A DNA stretch of 64,000 bases, taken from positions 52,751 through 116,750 of the forward strand of contig CAJUMC010000005.1 in assembly GCA_910587085.1 (NCBI GenBank). Direction: 5' to 3'. Below the pieces are notes generated by a model, which ran no database searches, was not told the origin of the DNA, and saw nothing but the letters and a program-made list of their open reading frames with translations. The DNA comes from an uncultured Lachnospiraceae bacterium (GTDB lineage: Bacteria > Bacillota > Clostridia > Lachnospirales > Lachnospiraceae). The position numbers and the translations under genes were made by a program. Shown piece by piece: positions 45,253-52,548 of this stretch (its first letter is position 1; each line of letters begins with the position of its first letter).

Positions 45253-46161
45253 CCCCCCCCCCGGATAGTTTATATATGTATTTACCTCGTCGCAGAGCCG
45301 GGCAAGGTTCCGGGAAAGCCTGCCCCCATCCTGCCTCCTTCTTTTCCGCACGACAACCGACAAGGTATCCCGGTTCACCACCTCCTGCTCCAGAACCTCA
45401 AAGCCGTTCTTTTCCATTAGAAAGCGCAGCGTGTCAAAGGTATAATAGGCCAGATGGTCCCGGATCAGTTCATACCAGCTGTCCTGTTCCAAAATATATT
45501 CCAGGCTCGGAACCGTAACCAGCCCAATCCCTTCCCCGCTCAGATTGCTGGAAATCCCCTGCAGCATCCCGTTCGGGTCGGGCTGATGCTCCAGAAAATT
45601 GAAGGAGAGAAACGCATCAAACGGGCCGCCCGGAATCCGTGCCGCGCCATCCTCCACAAAACCCTCCGCCACCGAAAGCCCCCGGTTTTTCGCCTTGAAA
45701 ACCAGCTCCCGTTTATGCTCTATGCCAAAAGCCCTCACCGGGAATTCCTTCAGAATGGATAAAAATTCCCCCTGCCCGCAGCCCACCTCGATAATTTTCC
45801 TGTTCTTCAGCCGGTATTTTTCAACCAGCGCGGAATACTGCCGCCTTCTCAGGCTGACCATGGTTGTGGAAAGGCCTCCCGAACGGATCACATCCCGGAA
45901 ATAGCTGACCGGCCCGCAGTCCAGCTGCACCAGGCCGCAGCCCCTGCACTGACAGAGGCGCAGCGTTATGCCGGCGTCGCTAGAAATTTCTTCCATATCA
46001 GGAATATCCTGAGCGGATGCCGGCATATTCTCCAATTCCATCAGCGGCTCCGAAAATAATGCCTCCCCGCATACCAGACATTTGAGCATTTTATTCCCGT
46101 GCATATTGCCGCCGCGTGTGATGCCGCCTTCCGGAAAAGTTTGAAAACACTTTTCTTTCAT
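45250..46161 (-). CDS. sugar C-methyltransferase (TylC3/NovU-like), truncated at a poly-G tract
   Basis: SAM-dependent enzyme adding a branch methyl to a keto-sugar nucleotide. N-terminal zinc-type module CLVCGEALFSEPLMELENMPASAQDIPD and CQCRGCGLVQLD, then the SAM domain KIIEVGCGQGEFLSIL (motif I), DAFLSFNFLEHQPDPNGML and VPSLEYILEQDSWYELIRDHLAYYTFDTLRFLMEKNGF. As read, the frame ends INYPGGG-stop inside G10 (45253-45262) after 303 residues, losing the C-terminal domain that follows in another frame. The ATG at 46161 overlaps the stop of the upstream ThDP gene (ATGA) and has AGGAG nine bases before. The very long frame upstream to 46461 is not coding for this protein. Expression of full-length enzyme is predicted OFF in this sequence. 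Confidence 0.85.
   Translation of the reverse strand: MKEKCFQTFPEGGITRGGNMHGNKMLKCLVCGEALFSEPLMELENMPASAQDIPDMEEISSDAGITLRLCQCRGCGLVQLDCGPVSYFRDVIRSGGLSTTMVSLRRRQYSALVEKYRLKNRKIIEVGCGQGEFLSILKEFPVRAFGIEHKRELVFKAKNRGLSVAEGFVEDGAARIPGGPFDAFLSFNFLEHQPDPNGMLQGISSNLSGEGIGLVTVPSLEYILEQDSWYELIRDHLAYYTFDTLRFLMEKNGFEVLEQEVVNRDTLSVVVRKRRRQDGGRLSRNLARLCDEVNTYINYPGGG
45253..45262 (-). repeat. poly-G tract (10 G) that ends the methyltransferase frame
   Basis: Coding strand CC-G10-TAAG: with ten G the next codon is TAA; with nine or twelve the frame continues into the C-terminal domain; with eleven it enters a third frame. Confidence 0.92.
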
Positions 46162-48173
46162 ATTGCCTTTTCTCCTTTCCCTGCTGAGCCTGCTGCATCT
46201 GTTCTGACGGCGTCCGCTCTGCCCGCATCTGTTCCGGCGGCACCTGTTCCGGATGGCATCTGTTCCGTCAGCATCCGTTCTGACTTGCTCCCGGCAGGTT
46301 TGCTTTTCTCCGGTTCCAAACTGCCAGGTTCCTGCAAAATCAGCGGAATAAACATGTTTCTCTCCAGCTCTTCCCGCGGCAGAAACGGCGCAAGATCCTC
46401 CAGGGGCGGACTGATCAGCGTTCCGTCCGCCATCCGCCGGGTACTGCTCTTGGGCTCCCACACCTGTTTTGTGTCCGTGAAGATTTCGCAGAAGACATAG
46501 CCCTCCGTTTCCAGCGCCCTCTGCACGGCCTGTTTCATCTCCTTGTTGGAGTGCGCTTCAATATACGGGAACCCGAAGGCCTCCGCCAGCTTCCGGTATT
46601 CCGGGAAGGACAGATCCCCGGATTCCGGACCGATCCCGATTCTGCTGTGCTCTGAAAATAAATTGCTCTGCGTAATCCGTATGGAATGATATCCTTGATT
46701 ATTAATAAGGAATAGTTTAACCGGCAGTTTATTGGTAACAACGGTCTGGAGCTCCTGCAGGTTCATCATAAGGGAACCGTCTCCTTCCAGACATATTACA
46801 TTTCTGCCCCCCCCCCCCGCAGCACACAGGCCGATGGCGGCGGGCAGGCCGTATCCCATGCTTGCCACGGCATTGTTGATAATGAACCGGGTTCCTTTTT
46901 TGATGCGCCAGGCCTGATGCCCAGCAACACAGCAGGCGCCGTTGGATACCGCGGTCAGGCTTCCCTCCGGCAGCTGCCCGCTCAGACAGCGCACAAAAGC
47001 ATAGACATTCGCTCCGCTGCCGTTTTCCTCCCGCTGCCGCCCGCTCACCACCGGATAATCGGCTTTCCAGCGCCGGCAGATTGCAGGCCAGTCCGTTTTC
47101 CGGAAAACCGTTCCTGCTTCTTCCGAAGCCACCTTAAGGAGCCGTTTCAGGAAATCCTTTGCATCCGCCCATACCGGCATGTCCACATGGATGGCCGGCT
47201 TCTTCATTTCCGCCCGGTCGATGTCCACCATAATCACCTCGGCGGCCCGCGCCCAGGTACCGTAATCATAGCCGGTCTGCCGGATGGAAATCCGCGTGCC
47301 GAGCGCCAGAATCAGATCGGAATTCTGCACGGCAAAATTCCCCGCACGGTCTCCCATGTTGCCGCCGCGCCCCGCATACAGCGGATGCGCATCCTCGATG
47401 AGATCCACCGAATTCCAGTAGGTTACAACCGGGACATTCAGTTTTTCCACCGCTTCCCGGAACAGACGGAAGCCGCCGGACAGGCGGATTCCGCCCCCTG
47501 CGTAGATTACCGGCCTCTCGGCGGCGCGCAGCTTCTGCAGGATGGTCCGGATTGTGCCCTCGGATACTACAGGAGGCAGCTGTGCATCGTCCTCCGCCGG
47601 ATCATAGCCCTGCAGTTCCTCCGTCTCGATGCTGCTCCCCTGATAATCCACAGGGATATCGATCCAGACCGGACCGGGTCTTCCCGTTACGGCCAGATGC
47701 CATGCCCGTTCCAGAACAAAGCGGATTTTTTCCGGATCCTCCAGCATAACGGCGTATTTCGTCATCGGTTCCACGGATTTAACAATATCATACTCCTGAT
47801 CTCCCGCCGACCTCAGCGGCAGCCCCTCCGTGTACCGCATGGCATACCGGGCTGTTGTGGTGTATTTTACCTGCCCGGAAATCACAAACATCGGGACGGA
47901 ATCCAGCCATCCGCCCAGTACCCCCGTAAGTGCATTTGTTCCGCCCGGTCCTGTGGTGACACACACCGCTGCCATCCGGTTTTCCAGGCGGGCGTAAGCC
48001 TCCGCCGCCATCGCACAGGCCTGCTCATGATGATTGTAGGTCACCCGCAGGCCCGGATGATGCCCCAGTGCATCATTCAGGTGCATTGCTCCCCCGCCGA
48101 CCACGGTGAAAACATCCGTGACGCCCTTTGACATCAGAAAGTCTGCTACATAGTCCGCTAAGCGCTGACGCAT
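46158..48173 (-). CDS. ThDP-dependent enzyme, acetolactate synthase-like (YerE-like), with G12 tract
   Basis: Thiamine-diphosphate enzyme of 671 residues. PYR domain with catalytic Glu50 (YNHHEQACAM) and TTGPGGTNALTGV; central domain with PVIYAGGGIRLSGG; PP domain with the cofactor motif GDGSLMMNLQELQTV...INNQGYHSI. In CDP-dideoxysugar clusters (yersiniose) such an enzyme adds a two-carbon unit from pyruvate to the 4-keto sugar; here that is inferred from RfbF/G/H. A run of 12 G (46807-46818) encodes Gly452-455 in CAAGGGGRNVI just before the ThDP motif, in frame. The C-terminal about 50 residues (SGTGAAGTDAGRADAVRTDAAGSAG) come from 15-bp repeats and are not part of the fold. Start at 48173 chosen for GGAGG; stop overlaps the methyltransferase start. 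Confidence 0.85.
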   Translation of the reverse strand: MRQRLADYVADFLMSKGVTDVFTVVGGGAMHLNDALGHHPGLRVTYNHHEQACAMAAEAYARLENRMAAVCVTTGPGGTNALTGVLGGWLDSVPMFVISGQVKYTTTARYAMRYTEGLPLRSAGDQEYDIVKSVEPMTKYAVMLEDPEKIRFVLERAWHLAVTGRPGPVWIDIPVDYQGSSIETEELQGYDPAEDDAQLPPVVSEGTIRTILQKLRAAERPVIYAGGGIRLSGGFRLFREAVEKLNVPVVTYWNSVDLIEDAHPLYAGRGGNMGDRAGNFAVQNSDLILALGTRISIRQTGYDYGTWARAAEVIMVDIDRAEMKKPAIHVDMPVWADAKDFLKRLLKVASEEAGTVFRKTDWPAICRRWKADYPVVSGRQREENGSGANVYAFVRCLSGQLPEGSLTAVSNGACCVAGHQAWRIKKGTRFIINNAVASMGYGLPAAIGLCAAGGGGRNVICLEGDGSLMMNLQELQTVVTNKLPVKLFLINNQGYHSIRITQSNLFSEHSRIGIGPESGDLSFPEYRKLAEAFGFPYIEAHSNKEMKQAVQRALETEGYVFCEIFTDTKQVWEPKSSTRRMADGTLISPPLEDLAPFLPREELERNMFIPLILQEPGSLEPEKSKPAGSKSERMLTEQMPSGTGAAGTDAGRADAVRTDAAGSAGKGEKAI
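46807..46818 (-). repeat. poly-G tract (12 G) in the YerE-like gene
   Basis: Twelve consecutive C on the plus strand, the longest homopolymer of the cluster. Frame is open at this length; the tract sits before the ThDP-binding motif, so a shift would abolish activity. Confidence 0.92.
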
Positions 48174-48278
48174 TGATTTTCCTCCTTTATTTCGTTTTCT
48201 GCCGGCTGACGTTTTCTGCCCGCCGGCACTGCCGTTTTTTGTCCGCAGCGCCGGCAGACAGCACAAGCTTTGTATTTC

Positions 48279-49673
48279 TCACATTTCCATCAGCCTTCTG
48301 TACAAATCCCGATCAAGGGTAGGCTCCTGATCCTGATTCGGCTTTCCAAACTCCACTTTTGGAAAAACATAGGTTTCTTCCCGCAGTTTAATTTCCACCA
48401 GCACGGATTCGTCCGTTTTCATAAAATCTCCCGTAATCTCCGAAACGTCCTCATAACAGAAATAAACCATATCATAGGCTTCTGCGAGCTTTTTGAAATC
48501 AGGGGCAGAATAGCCCCCTCCGGCTACGGTCTGAGTGTAATTTTTGTAAAAATACATTTCCTGGAAATGCCGTATCATACCCAGAGCATAATTATTGAAA
48601 ACAATAACTTTCACCGGGAGCTTTTCCCTCCGAATAAATTCCAGTTCCTGCAGATTCATCTGTATCCCTCCGTCCCCATGAAAGGAAACAACCGGCCTTC
48701 CCTCTGCATAATAAGCTCCGATCGCAGCAGGCAGTGAATATCCCATCGCGCCCATTCCTCCGGAAAACAGAATTTTCTGTCCCCGTTTAACCGCACAGGA
48801 CTGTGCAACCCACACCTGATTTTGCCCGACATCCGCCGTAATCACCGTATTTTCCGGAATATATCTGCTGAGCGCCTCAACATAACGGTTGCCGCTCTGC
48901 TCGTCCGTCCCTCTGAGCCGGGTAAAAATCTCCCGGCAGCAATCCAGCCACGCACGGTATTTATCTTCCGGTACGGAATAATCCTCCGTTAAAACTCTTA
49001 TGACATCCGTTGCATCTGCCCGGATTGCAATTTCATCCTCATGCACTTTGTACTGCAGTTCTGCCGGATCGAAATCCACCCGGATAAGTTTTGCGCCAGG
49101 AGCAAAATTTTTACGTTCCCCGCCCACCTGCCTCACATCCATCCGGCTCCCGAGTACCAGAACAAGATCACTTTTTGCAACAATAAAATTAGCAGCTCTG
49201 GAACCGTATGCTCCCAAAAAACCGAAATTCAGCGGATGCTCCTTCGGAATCCTGTCCACGGCAATCATGCTTGTCACCACCGGCATATTCACGGATTCAA
49301 CAAATGCCAGAAGCCGTTCCTGCGGAATACTTTTTACTCCTGCTCCCAGCAGCAAGCAGGGACGGGACGCACCGTGCATTTCTTTGAAAAGAAGAGTGCG
49401 ATCTTTCAGTAAAAATTTTACCCCCCCCCGTGATTTCCCGCCGTTTTCCTTCTGTCGGATGCCGATCTTCTCCCGCAGAAGAAAAGCTTTCTGAACATCC
49501 ATAGGGATATCAAGCAGCACAGGACCTTTCCTTCCGGACAGCGCCAGCCTGCACGCCTTGTGCAGCTCATACACCAGCTTTTCAGCACTGTCAATATACG
49601 CCGCATACTTTGTTACATTTTTTACCATGTCTACAATATTTGTTTCCTGAAAACCTCTTTGGCGGACATTGTA
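48279..49673 (-). pseudogene. second acetolactate synthase-like ThDP enzyme, C-terminal part (frame-disrupted)
   Basis: Continues the N-terminal piece at 49675-49998 in another frame: YNVRQRGFQETNIVDMVKNVTKYAAYIDSAEKLVYELHKACRLALSGRKGPVLLDIPMDVQ, then PCLLLGAGVKSIPQERL (central domain), and the ThDP motif GDGGIQMNLQELEFIRREKLPVKVIVFNNYALGMI. Within it G9 (49421-49429) is read in frame as SRGGVKF. An ATG at 49628 could start translation, but the product would lack the PYR domain and its catalytic Glu. Joined pieces give about 574 residues, the normal acetolactate synthase length. Followed 105 bases later by the first ThDP gene. Confidence 0.75.
49421..49429 (-). repeat. poly-G tract (9 G) in the second ThDP gene
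   Basis: Nine consecutive C on the plus strand, coding strand TCACGGGGGGGGGTAAAA. It is in frame with the downstream domains at this length. Confidence 0.88.
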
Positions 49674-49674
49674 T

Positions 49675-49998
49675 TTATACCTGTCCTGTCAGAAAAATCA
49701 CGGGTACGGAATCGAAATAAGCATGGCAGATTCCCGTAATCAGGTTCGTTGCTCCCGGCCCGCTTGTTGCATAAGCTGCCCCAAGCCCGCCGCCCGCCTG
49801 GGCGTAAGCGCAGGCCTCGAATGCGGCGGCCTGCTCATGATAGCTCAGATGCGACTGAATCCGAGGGCTGTATTTCGACAGAGAATCCATGAAATGCGTT
49901 ACCATACCGCCGGGATAACCGAATACATGCTGTACGCCATTTTCCACCAGAAATTCAACAATATAATCCGATACTTTTACTCTTTCATGATCCTCCAT
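49675..49998 (-). pseudogene. second acetolactate synthase-like ThDP enzyme, N-terminal part (frame-disrupted)
   Basis: PYR domain start: VKVSDYIVEFLVENGVQHVFGYPGGMVTHFMDSL, the catalytic Glu in LSYHEQAAAFEACAYA, and TSGPGATNLITGICHAYFDSVPVIFLTGQV, followed immediately by TAA. The homologous continuation (YNVRQRGFQETNIV) begins four bases later in another frame, so about two bases are missing or one is extra near 49671-49680. No homopolymer is at the junction. The ATG at 49998 is preferred (GGGAG 11 bases upstream); a TTG at 50007 is possible. G8 lies 34 bases further upstream. Either a real mutation or a sequencing error. Confidence 0.75.
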
Positions 49999-50040
49999 GC
50001 TGTACAATACTCCCTTTCTGCTTATCCGGCAGCTGCCGTT

Positions 50041-50048
50041 CCCCCCCC
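50041..50048 (-). repeat. poly-G tract (8 G) in the rfbH to ThDP gene spacer
   Basis: Eight consecutive C on the plus strand, non-coding, 42 bases after rfbH and about 43 before the ThDP gene start. Length change could affect mRNA structure or spacing, not a reading frame. Confidence 0.75.
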
Positions 50049-50089
50049 GAAGCCCGCACCGCTTTTCTCCTGAGCGCAGGAAGCCCGTT

Positions 50090-51601
50090 CTACCGAATCG
50101 CTTCCCGGATCATCTCCGCCATATAATCAATCTTCTCGTCCGTCATCCCCGGATACAGGCCGACCCAGAACGTATCCCGCATAATGCGATCCGTGTTTTT
50201 CAGCGTCCCGGCCACGCGGTAGCCCTTGCCCGCCGCCCTCATGGAATCAAAACATGGCTGCCGGATCAGGTTGCCGGCAAAGAGCATCCGCGTCTGAATG
50301 CCGTGCTCCTCCAGGTACGAAACCACACGGTTTTTCTCCACTCCCTCAAGACAGGTAAGCAGGAAGCCGAACCAGCTCGGACGGGAATTCCCGCACGCCT
50401 CCGGCAGGATCAGCTTATCTTCGCAGCCGGAAAGCCCCGCCTTCAGACGATCGAAATTATGCCGCCGCCGTTCCACAAAGCCCGGAAACTTTTTCAGCTG
50501 CGCACAGCCGACTGCCGCCTGCATATCCGTCGCCTTCAGGTTGTAGCCGAAATGGGAATAGACATATTTATGATCGTAGCCCGGCGGCAGCTCCCCGTAC
50601 TGCCGGTCGAAGCGGTGCCCGCACAGGTTGTCGCAGCCGGACGGGCAGACACAGTCCCTCCCCCAGTCCCGCAGGGAACGGAGGATGCGGTTGAAAAGCG
50701 GGTCGTTCGTATATACTGCTCCGCCCTCACCCATGGTCATGTGGTGCGGCGGGTAAAAGGATGAAGTGCCGATATCGCCCACCGTTCCGGTCAGCCGCTC
50801 CTGCCCGTCCAGGGTATAGACCGATCCGAGCGCATCGCAGTTGTCCTCGATCAGCCACAGGCTGTGCCGGTCACAGAATTCCCGCACCGCCTTTAAGTCA
50901 AACGGGTTTCCCAGCGTATGCGCAGCCATCACCGCTTTGGTTTTTTCCGAGAGAGCCTCCTCCAGCCTGGAAACATCCAGGTTGTACTGCGGAATGGTAA
51001 TGTCGATAAAGACCGGCACGGCCCCGTACTGGACGGCCGGCGCAACCGTGGTCGGAAATCCGGCCGCTACAGTGATCAGCTCGTCCCCCGGCCGGATCTG
51101 CCTCTCGCCCAGCAGCGGGGAGGTCAGCGCCATAAAGGCGCAGAGGTTGGCGGAGGAGCCGGAATTCACCAGGGCGCAGTACTTTACGCCGAGATATTCC
51201 GCAAAACTCTTTTCGAATTCCTCCGTATACCGCCCGGAAGTCAGCCAGAATTCCAGCGCGGAATCCACCAGGCGGCACATCTCATCCCGGTCGTAGACGC
51301 GCGATGCGTAGGCGATCCGGTCGCCGGGACGGAATTCCTTTTTCGGGTTGTGATAGGTATCGCAGTAGTCGGCAACCAGGTCTAATATCTGCTGTCTGGC
51401 CTGCGCCTCGGTTTCCGGCCCGTTTTTCTTTTCGGCTGTCCCGGCTCCGGCAATCTTTTGGTTTTCCCTTCCGGCGGCAGCGCTCTCCGGCATGATCTTT
51501 CCGTTTTCCGGTGTTTGCGCATCCCGGTCTCCTGCTATTTTGTTCCCGGCTTCCATTTTTGCGGCTTCTGTCTTTCCGGCCGGTTCCTTCCCGTTTCCCA
51601 T
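50090..51601 (-). CDS. rfbH: CDP-4-keto-6-deoxyglucose 3-dehydrase (DdhC/RfbH)
   Basis: PMP and [2Fe-2S] enzyme removing the 3-hydroxyl of CDP-4-keto-6-deoxyglucose, 503 residues here. Aminotransferase fold with ALVNSGSSANLCAFMAL, LIEDNCDALGSVY and the diagnostic SFYPPHHMTMGEGG in which His286 replaces the usual PLP lysine. The iron-sulfur cysteines are in DCVCPSGCDNLCGHR (317-327). The C-terminus has RPSWFGFLLT and NTDRIMRDTFWVGLYPG. The first about 65 residues are low-complexity (Lys, Ala, Glu, Gly) and absent from usual 437-residue homologues. Start at 51601 chosen for GGAAAGGGAA; the GTG-led frame to 51694 would add more. Follows rfbF by 89 bases. Confidence 0.93.
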   Translation of the reverse strand: MGNGKEPAGKTEAAKMEAGNKIAGDRDAQTPENGKIMPESAAAGRENQKIAGAGTAEKKNGPETEAQARQQILDLVADYCDTYHNPKKEFRPGDRIAYASRVYDRDEMCRLVDSALEFWLTSGRYTEEFEKSFAEYLGVKYCALVNSGSSANLCAFMALTSPLLGERQIRPGDELITVAAGFPTTVAPAVQYGAVPVFIDITIPQYNLDVSRLEEALSEKTKAVMAAHTLGNPFDLKAVREFCDRHSLWLIEDNCDALGSVYTLDGQERLTGTVGDIGTSSFYPPHHMTMGEGGAVYTNDPLFNRILRSLRDWGRDCVCPSGCDNLCGHRFDRQYGELPPGYDHKYVYSHFGYNLKATDMQAAVGCAQLKKFPGFVERRRHNFDRLKAGLSGCEDKLILPEACGNSRPSWFGFLLTCLEGVEKNRVVSYLEEHGIQTRMLFAGNLIRQPCFDSMRAAGKGYRVAGTLKNTDRIMRDTFWVGLYPGMTDEKIDYMAEMIREAIR

Positions 51602-51690
51602 TCTGATTCCCTTTCCTTTCCCCGGTCTCCCGGTTTCCGTTCCTTCTCTCCTGCCTGTCTGCCTCTTCGCGGACGAAAGCCCCTGCCCCG

Positions 51691-52494
51691 TCACTTTTTC
51701 TCTTCCTTATTCTCTTCCTTTTTCCAGACCATCCACGGAGCGTTCCCCGCGGCGGCCAGCTCCTCCAGCTGCTGCCTGTCCCGCTGGGTATCCATGCACT
51801 TCCAGAAGCCCGTGTGACGGTATGCCATCAGCTGCCCGTCTGCCGAAACGCGCTCGATCGGCTCCTTTTCAAACACCGTGGAATCCCCCTCGATATAGTC
51901 GAAGATCTCCGGGTTCAGCACCATAAACCCGGCGTTTACCACGCCGCCGTCCGCTGCATTTTTCTCCCGGAATTTCTCGATTGCCCCGCCTGCGCCGATC
52001 TCCAGCACACCGAACTGCTGTCCGACATTCACGGCGGTCATGGTCGCAGTCCTGCCGTGGCTTTTGTGGAATTTTACCAGCTCCCTGATATTCACATCGG
52101 AAACGCCGTCCCCGTAGGTCAGCTGGAACGGCTCGTCCCCCACGTAGGAACGAATCCGCCGAATCCGGCCGCCCGTCATGGTGTGCAGCCCGGTGTCCAC
52201 CAGCGTTACCTTCCACGGCTCCGCCTCATTGGTATGCACCTCCATGTGGTTTTCCATCGTAAAATCAAAGGTGACGTCGCTGTTATGTAAATAGTAATTG
52301 GCAAACCATTCCTTGATCACCTGCTGCTTGTAGCCGCAGCAGATAATAAATTCGTTGTACCCGTAGAACGAATACTCCTTCATAATGTGCCAGAGGATCG
52401 GCTTTCCTCCGATCTCGACCATCGGTTTTGGTTTTAAATGGCTTTCTTCGCTGATGCGCGTGCCGAAGCCGCCGGCCAGAATTACAACCTTCAT
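51691..52494 (-). CDS. rfbF: glucose-1-phosphate cytidylyltransferase
   Basis: Makes CDP-glucose from CTP and glucose-1-phosphate, first step of CDP-deoxysugar synthesis. 267 residues: nucleotide-binding VILAGGFGTRISEESHLKPKPMVEIGGKPILWHIM, then FIICCGYKQQVIKEWFANYYLHNSDVTFD, LTYGDGVSDVN and GFMVLNPEIFDYIEGDSTVFEKEP, all typical of RfbF. The C-terminal tail is Lys/Glu-rich. First of the three core CDP-sugar genes in the direction of transcription. Confidence 0.96.
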   Translation of the reverse strand: MKVVILAGGFGTRISEESHLKPKPMVEIGGKPILWHIMKEYSFYGYNEFIICCGYKQQVIKEWFANYYLHNSDVTFDFTMENHMEVHTNEAEPWKVTLVDTGLHTMTGGRIRRIRSYVGDEPFQLTYGDGVSDVNIRELVKFHKSHGRTATMTAVNVGQQFGVLEIGAGGAIEKFREKNAADGGVVNAGFMVLNPEIFDYIEGDSTVFEKEPIERVSADGQLMAYRHTGFWKCMDTQRDRQQLEELAAAGNAPWMVWKKEENKEEKK

Positions 52495-52548
52495 TGTATG
52501 TACCTCCAGTAAAAATTTTATCCTGATTTATGAAATAATCCGTGAATC

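Noticed and set aside
46162..46461. N-terminal 100 codons of the long methyltransferase frame
   Set aside because: Out-of-frame reading of the repeat-rich ThDP C-terminus; the methyltransferase has a good ATG with AGGAG at 46161.
46917..48131. 404-codon plus-strand open frame
   Set aside because: Shadow of the YerE-like ThDP gene, with shadow-type composition.
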